DNA from: Callipepla californica brunnescens
Taxonomy: Eukaryota; Chordata; Aves; Galliformes; Odontophoridae
Reading direction: 5' to 3'
NCBI GenBank assembly: GCA_023055505.1
Contig: JALIRH010000014.1
Coordinates: 12,674,501-12,738,500 of the forward strand
DNA: 64,000 nucleotides
In this document: one piece after another, positions 15,301 through 27,000 of the stretch
How positions within the stretch are numbered: the stretch's first letter is position 1
Layout of the letters: every line of letters starts with the position of its first letter
Program-made: the position numbers and the translations under genes
Notes under the pieces: generated by a model
Seen by the model: the letters and a program-made list of their open reading frames with translations, nothing else
What the model was told of the DNA's origin: nothing
Database searches by the model: none

Positions 15301-16343
15301 AAGCCAAGGTTTTAAATAAGAAAGTTCCATAATCAGGAGACCTTGTCCATCCTTCCTTCCTTTTCGTTTTCCCTACCTATACCTTTGCTCAAATCACGTG
15401 TCTTTAAGAACTCTTTAGCTCTGCATACTTCACTGCAAGGTGAACAGGCAAAAAGACTCACACTTGTGCCATCTACAGGAAGAAGGCAATGGGAAAAGAA
15501 GGTAAGGGGCCAAATAAATCCTTTCCTCCCCTCCCCTCCAATTCATTTTATAGTCAGCTCTTAGTTGATTTATACAAGAGAAATAAAAAAGTCTATAAGC
15601 AGGACAGTTCATCTCTGTGACAGAAAACACACCCAACCCTACTGCTGCTCGGGGAACTTGAGGGCAGGCTGCTTTTGGATTACTTTGCATGAGTTTTTTT
15701 TCTTGTGCTTTCAATTTCAAGGCTGTTAATCATGCCTTCAGCTTATGTCACGATGAAGTCCCTTGCAGAGAACAGGACCCAGAAGTAGGCTGCTTGACAT
15801 CCTATATAATGCAGCTTCATTTGCTAAATTGCTTTTCCTGCACTGATGTTATAAGGTGCTCAGCTGGAGTCCATACACTAAATCTTGCCTCCCCATGGAA
15901 ATGGGCTGACAGACAGAGACCCAATGACACATTGCAAATGCATTTCTGCTGTGAGCTCTCATAGGGAAAGTTAATACTATTTCTATCCCACATGCAGATT
16001 TCCTCTGCTGGAAAAAGAAAAATAATAAGTGCAGACACAAAAGAGGCCTCCAGTGCAAGGATCTGTGGGGAGAACTGACACAAAGCCTTCAAAAGGTGTT
16101 GAGAGAATAGGTGCTTTGAATGCATCCCAGGAATCAGGCTGTGAAAGGACAGGGAGAGGTAGGTCATTTACCCTTTCCTATGCAAGCAGCTTGGAAATGT
16201 ACTGCAAAACGGCTGCATCCTTAAATATCATAACCCAGAATTGAGCATTGCCTGTGCTTTTAAACACGAGAGAAGAAAGAAAGCACTCAAGGGCCAGAGA
16301 GGTGAGCAAAGAAATCTGGAGTAGCAGCCTCTCTGAAATGACA
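6343..16343 (-). other. GRIA1 intron 2, segment between two CR1 fragments
   Basis: No exon or RNA gene is recognised. The stretch at about 6930-7420 is repeat-free with homeobox-like and E-box-like motifs and is listed separately. About 9100-10150 is somewhat GC-richer and carries long open frames on both strands without recognisable domains. About 10440-12660 is AT-rich and featureless. Homopolymer T tracts occur near 12300-12311 and 13246-13259. Confidence 0.65.
6930..7420. promoter_or_regulatory. Candidate conserved non-coding element
   Basis: This is a repeat-free stretch of even composition inside intron 2. It contains AATTGAGC, TATTAATTAA, GATGAAATATTAATT and TTTGCCTTATAAGC blocks, and a CAGCTG E-box near 7261. 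Clusters of homeodomain-type TAAT cores next to E-boxes are typical of developmental enhancers. I cannot measure conservation from one sequence, so this is a suggestion only. Confidence 0.25.
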
Positions 16344-16531
16344 CATAGAATCATAGAATATTTTGAATTGGAAGAGACCCTTAAAGGTCATCTGGTCCAA
16401 CCCCCTGCAACGAACAGGGACACCTAACAGCTCCGTCAGTGCTCAGAACCCCTCCAGCCTCACCTTGAGTGCCTCCAAGGATAGGGCTTCCACCACCTCT
16501 CCAGGCAACCTGTGCCAGTGCCTCGCTGTCC
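16344..16531 (-). mobile_element. CR1 LINE 3'-end fragment
   Basis: This is a clear avian CR1 3' segment in reverse orientation. It starts with CATAGAATCATAGAAT, followed by TTGAATTGGAAGAGACCC, CATCTGGTCCAACCCCCTGC, and the GCCTCCAAGGATAGGGCTTC and CAGGCAACCTGTGCCAGTGC blocks. It is well preserved compared with the other CR1 copies here and is the best single marker that the genome is avian. The similarity stops after about 188 bases, which is a 5' truncation. Confidence 0.95.
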
Positions 16532-19500
16532 TTACTGCCTCACCACACGTGGGCAAACACTGGCCAGCAGGCAACTGAAGTGTTGTTTGCATCTGCTTCT
16601 CCCACAGATGAATTCACCTCCCTGGAAATGGGATCCTGCTGCGTTCACCCATACTTCAGCACCTCAGCTTAATCAAGAGTTCATTCTCCTTGACAGCCTC
16701 TAATCATCATCCAGCCAGTTTACCGAAGGAAATTTTTTATCCTTTCTGCTAGAATTCATTTTTATGACACCTACCATAAGAGATTTAAAAAAATTAGGCA
16801 TTAAAATGGTTTATAGAGGGTATTTTTATAATCCACTAAGCTGTTTTCCATTCCCACAGATATGACATCTCTCAGCTATAATTTATAAATGCCATCAGTT
16901 AACAGGCACAGAATCTTATCCTACAATTTCTCCTCTCATATGCTTTTCCCATTTAAACTTTCTGTTAAATCTTTGCTGTGCTGCTAAATCCAGAGAGATT
17001 TGTCCGTAGCTGGGGGGGAGGAAAAAAATAAAAAAGTTTAAGTAGCTAATTAGTGTCACTGGATTTGGGGCATCCTATCATGAGAGAATAGAGAGGAAAC
17101 ATGTCCTCAATAAATATTTTGGGTATTTAAACAAGGCCAGTGCCCTCCACACAGCAACATCTAATGCCACTAGAAACCAAAAAGTATTATAAGCATTGAG
17201 TGTCTGCTTTCCCATATAGAAATGATGAGGCTAACTTAACAGGCACACTGCGTTTCTCGGTGCATCTGGCTGTCCCCACAGCATCCTGGTAGTGACTGTA
17301 ACTCAGAAAGGAGCCATTCTGGGATGTGGGCCGGCATGGAGCTACAACTGTCATATAGGCTCCCAGGTCTTCTGCTGGAACAAAAGGCACAGACTCAGCA
17401 AGTGCTGGCAAAATGCAGCAGAATGTTGGGGGGAAGTGTGCAGTCTCAGTGTCAGCCAGAAAAGATTGCCCAACCAGAAAGCAGAACAGAGCTCCTGTGA
17501 AGAAGTAATAGGTTTGAAGTTATGATAATTTCTTCTTCTGCAAATCTCTGCATACACTGATAGCGCCGTGAAAATGCTTAGCAATAATTGTAATTCTTGC
17601 AGTAGTTAGACGCTTTCTCTTTTTCTCTGCCAAGCTCAGACTGGAAAACTCCAGGCCTTGCCATAATCACTGCTACTAAGTCACAGCAAGCCAAAGTAAA
17701 ATGAAACATACATTTCTCCTCATTTGCCATGTCTCCAGCAAATCTGCCTAATCTCCACTGGGAAACTTGTTCTGGACTACATCTAGACTTTCAGCTTTGG
17801 AGGGACCTGCTTTTGAAGACACAATCTAAAAGGAATACTTATCAGTTGCTTTAATGGCAGCGTCCTTGTCTCTGATTAGGTTAAGCTTGGTTCATGGACA
17901 CACTCCTTGAAAGCCTGGTGGGGGGTTCCAGCTCAGGCACTTTGGGTAATGATGGGAGGGAAGTGCCCCCAAACTCCTCCTTACACGGAGCAGAGAGAAA
18001 GCTTGCAAGACATGCAGAGGGAGCAAGCTATTCACTCAACAGTTCAGTAAAGACCTAATTCTATTAGGCTTTAAGCTTGGCTCAAAGAAGTGGACCGACA
18101 CCCTTGTAACCTTTTTACTTCCTATGGAAGTTTGTCGGCAGAACAAGGGTTTTGCTCAGCTGAGAGTTTTTACAATATTTCTTCGGACCTTGAAGTCCAC
18201 AAAGGGAAAGTAAAGGCACACTAGCAGAGCTGAAGAGAAAATCTTCACCCGCCATGAGGATGCCTGTTGATATGCAAAAATGAAATCAAGAGAAGCTGTT
18301 CTCCTCCTTGCAGGGTTAGTATTTTAGATGCGCCTCTGAGTTTCTTCCCTGCAGGAGATTAAACACTTCCCTGTGGGCAGCAGGGAAGTGGAGGAGTTGG
18401 TTCAATCTCTCCTCTTCCAGAGTGGCTTATTCATGTCAGCATTCATCCCCAGCCTTATGCTTGGCCCAGCTCTGGCAAGGCAGCATGGCACAAAGCAGCC
18501 ATATGGGCCCAATCCCAGCACCCCGTCTCAGGAGGAAGGCGAAGGCAGAGACAAGCAGGTGAATCATGCTCCTGTCACTTGGGGAGCGGGGATGAATGAG
18601 TCTATGCTGCTGGTGGAAAGAATATATTCTGGCTGTCATTAACAGTGCTGCAAGAACAGATGGTTGGTAATACGGGCTATGGCCACTCAGGACGGCCCCT
18701 TGGCACTTTTGCTTTGCTGTACTGCTCTGAGGCAATGCCTGCCTGGGAGAAACTGTTCTGAGCACCCTGCATGCAGAGGTAGTCTCTGTTCACCCACTCA
18801 ACCACTTGCATGGCCTTAACCCTATGCTTCCTGGTGCTCCCACAAGAAGCAGAGTAGTTCTCCCATCACCTCCCGGATGTCATATCCGACTGCTCACGTG
18901 CTACCAGATATGGGAGAGTGTAGGTACCTGTCAGATGGCTGTCCCTGCTTCCTGGAGGTCTACAGACCCTCACAACAGGGGTCAGGTCTATTCTGAAGAA
19001 TAAACACTGCAAACATGAGCCTAAGCAGAAAGATGGGGCTCACACGGGACTGTCCCAAAATGTAAAGCCCCATGCTGTCCTATGGGTGAGTGATCATGCA
19101 CTTCTCCCCCACTGATTTATCAACATGGCAGTCACATCTACCTTTCTGAGCACCCAGCCTTTACAGATAAATGGAGGAGCTTCAGACATTCCCAACATAG
19201 CTTAGCTGGTGCTCTATCAGTGCCAGCTCTTTCCACACCCTCCCTGTGTAGGAAAAATTAAAAACAAACAAACAAGCCGCTAGGATGAGAAAGCATCAAA
19301 CAGTCCTTAGGATGCAACCTCTCCCAAGAGAAAAGAAAGTTGTTGACATGGACAAAGTCTCAAAGGCACAAGTAGGTCACCCGGGGCTTGAAGTCAAAGT
19401 CTCCATTTATTTCCGGGCATCTGGAAAATGATTAATCTTTCATTCCTCGCAGAAAAGCCTACGCAGCCCAACACATCAAGTGCTGCTGTTTAAGGACTCA

Positions 19501-19540
19501 GACTTCGGACGTCCCCACACTGGTGCCTGCACTAATCGGG

Positions 19541-19559
19541 CAGCTCGGTGGTTAGAGCG
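19541..19559 (+). other. tRNA-like D-arm with A-box (relic or chance)
   Basis: A GCTC stem, a GGTGGTTA loop and a GAGC stem form a canonical tRNA D-arm (19543-19558). The TGGTTAGAGCG segment (19549-19559) matches a polymerase III A-box. The acceptor stem, anticodon arm and B-box expected downstream are absent, so this is not a working tRNA gene. It may be the head of a decayed tRNA-derived SINE or a chance match. Confidence 0.25.
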
Positions 19560-21825
19560 ATCTGCTGCACCATCAGAGGAGGCATTTCACTGCATGCCTT
19601 AACAGCAGTGGATAGGGCCAAACAGCAACAAACGCTGATTTAAAGAACACATTAGAGGCTGCCGCTAATGCACTTGCAACAAGCCTTCAGCTCCCATTTA
19701 TCATTTGTCCCTGATTCTACAACTTGCCTAAAACTCAATTCTCCTTTTTTTTTTTTTTTTCCCTTAAGACACATTTTCCAACACTTTTTTTTCCCATTTT
19801 ACCATTGATGTCTTAGCATACCCTCTTGCACAAGCTTTTCCTGTCATTTCTTGAGGAAAGAGGTGCTGCAAAGAAACTGTTGGAGCTCCAGAAAGTGACT
19901 TCTCAGTCATTTGATCTTGGCAGGAGATTTCTCTAGCAAACCAGAAAACAGGGTGTGAGATCAAGGAATCAGTATGCATTTAAGTGCCCTCAAAGATGTT
20001 GATTTTAGTGATTTTACAGTCCTAAGCCAACAATCAACATCCCAAATCTTCGGCACACAAATATAAGGATGAAATGCTGCTTTACACAACTCCTAACAAC
20101 AGAGAGATGCAATAAATGAAGGCAGAAACCAGATGAGACAAGGTCACGGTGTCTTACATTTTGGGACTGCGACAGTTACATGCAGATAGAAAAATAGAAC
20201 AACCATGAGGAAAATCCTACTGCAGGAGAAGCAGCAAAATTCAGGGTTGAAGGCAGTGTTGCTGTCTAAAGTCCCAAGGAAAGAAAGACACAAGTGCTGG
20301 GATCACAGACTGTAATATCTAACAGGTTTTATAGGACCTAACAGATCTTTGGTACAAGTGCAGCTTCAGTAGTAAAAGGCTTGACCTGCAATCCCAGAAA
20401 CCAAGAACCAAGCACATGTATTTCTCTTCACCAGTAACATTATTAATAAACAAAGCAAAATTAAGGGGAATGCTGTTTTCTCTTGGAATAATTCATGAGG
20501 GCAAATTACAGGAAGACAGGCTGAAGCGCATCAGTCAGCTAACCATGAGAACCCACAAAACCAGCTGCAGTGCTGCTGTGCCCCTTCACCCCATCCCGAG
20601 CTCAGTGCATTGCTCACACCAGCACATCTCCCCCTTCTCCTGCTGACTCTGAGAATGAATTCCCCTGGAGCACACTGGGAGCTCCGGATTTTAAGCAGCC
20701 AGGATGTAAGGGCAGCCAAAAACACCGGTGTGAGCTCCTAACTCCTGCAACAAGCACAATTAACGCTTACTCTCATCACCTGAGGTTTGGTTTTGGAGAG
20801 CTAACATCAGACTGCTCAGCATCTGCACAGATGTTGGGTGCATCAGGTGAAATGATGGGGAAGTGCCATTTTGCAGAGCTGCTTTGGCTGTGGGATTTGT
20901 GCACAGGAGCTGGAGTATCTTCCTGTTCCCTCTTCAGTACTTTGGATGCAGAGCAGCAAAGAGCACTCATTTCCCTTAAGAAATGTTCGGAGCAGATATA
21001 CTCCCAAGCTTTGCAGAGGAAAGAGGGCATCAGGATCACACCCCGCCCCCTGCCAGCCTTGGGCACTGGTACCCACAGATTGATCCCACTGAACCAGAGA
21101 AGAAGAAAACCCAGCGAGGAAGGAGATTTCCTTCCAAAGATGGGTTCATTACCGACCTTCAGGTGCCAGCCAATTCTTCCAGTCTCACACAGCATCTTTA
21201 AGAAATGATAGATTGCTCTGGCTCAGAGGAAACTGTCTGCTCCGAGATAATAAATGAGTTGTTAACAGAGGTAGCAGACTCCCAGATCCATTTGCGATCC
21301 AAAGGGCTTACAGCTGCTTCACATTTTTGCAATGCCAAAACCAAAGAACGCGCAGGCAGCAAGGGAGAGGAGGCAGCCTATGAGCCTGTCTGCCTGCTGC
21401 TCTCCCGTGGCTAAAGAGAGACTGTCAAGCGCGATTTCCTTTTGATGGAGCCTTTTTTAAATGTAAATTTGCTGTTGTTGAATGTGAACGGCTCCCTGCA
21501 TTGACTGCAGGCAAAGATAGCCAAGAAAAACACGGCAAACCTCACCCCCACAAACTACACCTCTGTAGCACCTCTTGCAGCTCTGGACACGAACCACCCT
21601 ACAGATGCCCTTCATCCCGCAGCAGCACACCCGCACAGCTCGGATCATGCGGACAGCGCTGAGCACATCCTCTCTAAAGGCTCCTGCAGTCCCAGCAGAG
21701 GATGATGCCGCACTTCAGCTATCCAGACACCAATTCCCTCCACCCTCAGTCACCCCTACACTGCTCCAGATGTCAACCACACTGCCCTGGGATCTAAGGG
21801 AGATGTACGTTATTTTGTTATCCTT

Positions 21826-21842
21826 TGTGTGTGTGTGTGTGT
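21826..21842. repeat. (TG)8 microsatellite
   Basis: Seventeen bases of perfect alternating TG lie in GRIA1 intron 2. It is the longest pure TG run I see in the window. Confidence 0.9.
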
Positions 21843-24800
21843 TGCTCTATGCACGTTTGGATGCACATTTCTACTTTTCTTCTGGAGATAAGTTTAAATC
21901 AGGACTCCCGGACTCACATTGCTATCAAACTCATCTGGGACTGCTGTCAGCTGGCCAAGACCACAGCAGGGTGTGATTCAAAGCATCCCTGCGATTTCCA
22001 TCTGTATTAATCCAGAGGTTTACATCCACTTTGGCTCACAGAGTTGCTAAATAAAACTGCTGACATAGGCTACTTCAGAAATCACTTTTTTTTTTTCTTT
22101 TTCATGTTAGACAGTATTTTTTTCTCCAAGAAAGCTCACAAGATTGTTTGTTCCCACCTGGCCAAAGTGCTGCATGGGGTTTAGCTGCGCTCTTCCCACT
22201 AGCACCAGTGGGGATTGCTCAGTGAAGTCCCCAGGTGCTATATGTAGGATGCTGCAGTTAGCATCTGAAGGCACTGTTCCCCTGATGATACTGTCTCCAG
22301 GATCCCCCCTGAGCCTACTCATAGGGAATGGCAACGGCAGCTGGGAGAGCACCAACAGAAAGAGGGAGAAAAGGATCTGCTTCAAGACAGCAAAAGCAAA
22401 CACAAAAAATTCATTAGAGCACTGCAAACACTGCTGCAGTGAGCACACGAAAAGTGAGAAATTGAAGAGGTTCTGAGGATGGGAGCACATCCCGGACAGC
22501 AGCAGAACCCTGCCCTTGAAGGACTGTTGCAGTACTGCACTGGAATATGGACAGGGAACCTGAGAAGAGCAGCTTTTATACCATGAATAAATGTTTTCTT
22601 CACTTTTTAGCGAAACATCAGAATAGCACCGCCACAAACTGCTTGCTTGTGATGCGGTGCTTTATAGATTGCTCGCCGGAAAACGTTTGGTACCGCTGAA
22701 ACATTACCTGCACAGAGTTCTGAGCACTTAACATGATACAGCTGCAGACATTTTGGGTTGGATTCCTCTCACCTACCTCTCAAGGTCTCAGGGTAAGCTG
22801 CCTGAGCCAAGCCTGTAATCTTGGCTTCCTGTATCGACAAGGGAGATAAGCACACACCTCTGGAGGGCAAATCCTCCTCTGCTAAAATGGGAGTCTAAAA
22901 CTGTTCAAAAGGATCATACACTGGAGGGCTCTGCTGATTACAGAGGTCGCCTTGTTCAGTAGCTTAGATGAGGGCAACTAATCTTTAGAAAGAAAATTTA
23001 GAGGGGACAAATTCTCTTCATCAAGCTTTAAGGATGTGGGACCTGCTGCTTAAGGACGCTGCTAAGAGATGTGAGCAGCGACGTGGCAGAAGCAGCTTGG
23101 GTTCGTTCTTCCCCTCTCTTCCTCTGTCCCTCCACAGACATAAGTAAAGTTCTGCTTTGCCTGGTGCTTTGCAGGGGAAACAGAAGTTAAGAGACAGCTC
23201 TTCCAGCATTTTTGCGCTGAAGACTCCCAGATTGCCATCCCCGCAGCTCAGAGCTGAAGACAGCAGGGTTTGGTTGGCACAGCCACAACCATCCAAGCAG
23301 ACAAGACCCCAGAACTAGGACAGGCCACAAGAATAAATTAATTCTGATTAAATCCATGAAATGCACTCAGCTCTGCCTTCGCTCAGGACGGACTGGGGAC
23401 AGCTGCTGTGCCTGACTGTGTTTCTGGGACAGTGAACTGAAAACGGCAGCTCTGCACAGGCAGGCTGTGCCGCAGCTCGCCTACCACCCTTGCTTGCAAC
23501 AGCAACCGCCCTGCAGCCATACGCAGTTTGGCTTTCTATCACTTCCTTTGGAAGTTCATTAAAGGCATTAATCACCTTCAGCACAAAAGCATTTGACCTG
23601 AACTCCCTGCAGGCCAGGCCTCGTTCTCAGCTGCAGCTCCATGGGAGGATTTGCCCCTTTGCAGCAGTGTGCTGGCAGCTCAGAACTGTCCCCTGGGTGA
23701 CCTGTACCCTACCTCTTTCAATCTGCTCCCAGACCACTGGGATGGTTGTCCTGAGGCCTCCCCCTGCCACTTTACCTCACCACAGTCTGCACCTCAGAGT
23801 TTGTCCCCTATTTTTTCCCCTCACCAAACTGCCCTCCTTCTTGTCCACCGTGTCTCCATGACCCATGGCCTGTCCTCATCCTGTGCTGCACCAGTCTGCA
23901 TCTTCTATCTCAGGACCAGCACATGGCCACCACCACACCTTGTAGCATCATACAGCAAGCCATAAATAAATGCTATATGCTCATCACTCAGTAAAGGACA
24001 CTTTGGGTAAAGGCTGAAAAGAGAAGGAAAAACTCAAAGTGAGCGCAGACGCTTGCAGAACCCACACTGGGTCTCCAAGTACTGCTCCCGACCCAGCATT
24101 TCTCAGTCTCCTGTCCCTGCGTGCTGTCTGCTGGCATTCTCTCACAGTCCCAAACCTGCTGTACATTTTTTTTTTTTGCTGCTGCTTATATGCCAGAATA
24201 GCAACACTGTCCTCTTACTCATGGGCAGCGTTCAGTGGGGTGTTGATGCTGAATGGAAGAAAAGCCACCAGACTCAGACACTTGAGAATACTGGCAGGCC
24301 AGCAGGAGTAAAACCACATCTGAATCAGTGTAGGCACTGATGTCATTTGCTCGCTAAAGCTTACCGCTAGCAAAGTGTTTGGGAGGGGAGAAGTAGCCCT
24401 CCCTTCATGTGAGCTCCCCCAGCTGCATCCCTATCACCTACAGAGGTTCCTGTGCCTCTCCTCCAACCCTCCAGCCCCCAAGCTTTCATTTCCCTCCCAC
24501 TTCCTCTCCGTTATCACGCTTATGGGACCTCGCTTATTAAATCAAAGGGAAAACTCTCACAGTATAGAGATGCAGACACACACTATACACACAAGAATCC
24601 TGCCATCAGTCAAACGCTACATCTCACTCTCAGATGCCAGTTGTTTCCTTGTGCACTCCTCCACGGTGTCAAAAACAAATAAAATCAAAGAATGAAAAGA
24701 CCCCCTTGAAGAAGCCAGGATAGGGCAATTTGTAGCTGCTACTTGCCTCTTCATTGCCTCTCACTGCTCCTTCCTTAAGAGATCAATCAGTGCGGCAGTA

Positions 24801-25123
24801 CATAAGCACGTCTGTTCATAAAGCTGCAGCTTGGGATGGGGGCTGACAAAGGTGAGTTTTGCAGAAAATAGGGAAAACAATGGAGATACATTATTATCCT
24901 TTTTTTTTTAAAGAACACCCCAGAGGGACTGAGTGGATCTGGCTGCTAAGGGGCAGTGGAAGAAAATCAACTAGAGACTCATTACCACATGAGCTAATGA
25001 GCGATCAGTTCAGCAGGTGAGCAGGGAACAGCTCCTGCTGGATGGCATGCTGTTATGTTAATCATCCAGCTTTATTTTGCAACATTATTTGCTGGGATGA
25101 TGGTGGGTTGCTGACGGCTGAGT

Positions 25124-25151
25124 TCAGATCTTCATGTTACTGAAGATCTGA
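25124..25151. repeat. Perfect 11-base inverted repeat
   Basis: TCAGATCTTCA (25124-25134) is followed by the six-base spacer TGTTAC and its exact reverse complement TGAAGATCTGA (25141-25151). It could form a hairpin or cruciform. The upstream 120 bases also contain TAATGAG and TTAATC motifs. Confidence 0.85.
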
Positions 25152-26779
25152 CTTCCTGAGGAACCCTTGCAGCCTCCAGAGGACATCCTGTGCTGTACTA
25201 AATGGCACTTCTCCCTGGGAAAAATGTTAGCCTGTTCCAATCCTCCACAACAGAAAGCAGAGAAGTAAAACTCATCCCTTTTTAAAGGAACGTAGTTCAA
25301 ATAAATGCATCTTTGTCTTCAGACTTGTGTTAATACCTCACCCTGGAGAATTTGGATCAGCAGAATATTAGAGTCTCGCTGACTTATTGCATCTTTAAGG
25401 AGCATGTTGGTTTTGTGTTTGCTCAGAGCTCTACGTGCTACCGAAGCTAACTGGGATGGTTTCCATTCCTATTGGCAAAGAGCTATCGCCTTTGGGGCCC
25501 TAACCCTATTAAGAGAAATGTAAATGTGTGTATCTAAAATTTCCACTGGAGTTTAGAAAGGGAACAGCGCGCTTCCCCATCCTGCCTTCCTTAAAGCCAC
25601 ACAAAGGTTTCTGCTCTCACCCTGCTAATATGCCAAAAAATTAAGCCCATGTGTCTGCAGCTTAGCATTGTCCCTATCGCATGAATACGCTTTATTTTAA
25701 AGAAGAAAGGATAAGCTGTGAGAGGAAGCTGTGACTGTCACACAGTGAGCAGGTCTGCCCTTTGCTGCTTACTGCTTCTCAAATCCCTTCTTTGGCTGCT
25801 GCTAAGCGCAAATTTCCCTTCTTCGTTCTCCTTTGCTTGTCAACAACGAATATTTGGATTCTCTGCAGATGAGCAGATAGATTTGCAGGTGTGAAATTCC
25901 CACTATTCTTCCTAATTATGTCACATCAGCTTTTCTCCCCAGGCACCACTCCCGCAGCTCAGGATAAAAAAATAAATACATAAGAAAGTTGCTCAAAGAG
26001 TAAGTGTCCCCATCGCCAGGGGTGAAAAATGGGTATACAAGACTGGGAGAAACCTGTTCTTTCCATGCCCTGCCAGTCCCTCAGCAGGGCTGCCTCACCA
26101 AATGACAGCAGATTGCCATCAGCATCCCTACAGTTAATTTCAGCCCACATTCCCCCAAGTTTCTCTGTGACCAGCTCTGTGAAGGCAGACAGACAGCCCG
26201 TCCTGCCCTGGCAGCCAGAACTGAGGAAATGGTTTGGTGCTCATGTTTTAAACACTGAGGAGAGTGCATAGGATGGTTTCTCACCTTCCTCAGTGGTGGC
26301 TGTCGCTGCTGAGCACCCAGTGTCCACCCCAGATACCTTGGAGCACCCCCAGGTCCTGCTCACTCTTTGTCAGCCTCTCCCCACATCTCACAGATTTCCT
26401 GCTTGGCAGAGATGCCCATCAGCACCCTCGTTGTGGCTGGATCTTACAGTAGGGTGGGAGGCCTCACCACACAAATGTGCAATTAATGGAAAGCTACAGC
26501 CCACCCCTGGCAGCAGCTGAGTACCCTTAACCTCGGTTTGATCTAATGAGAATCAGTGTGCTGATTCATCTGCCTACATCAGACCTTTTCCCGTAGCAGA
26601 ATCTAAGGAGATATATTTCTGTGTAGTACCTATTTTGTATTAATCAGATTGTGTCTGATCACTAAATCCAGGTTTCTGTTGGCACTGCTTACTTGAAATA
26701 GTCATGCTGGGATCTACAGAGAAAAACATCCCAAAGCATTTATACGAGATTTCTGATATTGTGAAAATAAATACCAACA

Positions 26780-27000
26780 TCACATCAATTACATGCTATT
26801 ACAGGGCTGGGCTTACTTAGATTGCGGAAGTTTAATTATAAAAATTGCATTTTAATTGATTACTGCTGGAATAATTACCGCAATACCTTTCCAAGAAATA
26901 GCGGCCACCGTATGTTTGTCAACAAAGTAGATTCCTTTAAATTAAACATGCAATAATTGTTTAATTAAGCCAAATTTAGTTCCTCGTTTGAGAACATTCA
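26780..27000. promoter_or_regulatory. AT-rich candidate enhancer in GRIA1 intron 2
   Basis: This is a compact block with many TAAT/ATTA cores: GTTTAATTATAAA, TTTTAATTGATTACTG, GGAATAATTACCG, CAATAATTGTTTAATTAAGC. It also has a forkhead-like TTGTCAACAAAG at about 26916 and no simple repeat. Dense homeodomain-type sites without repetitive structure are typical of conserved neural enhancers. Neither conservation nor activity can be shown here. Confidence 0.3.
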
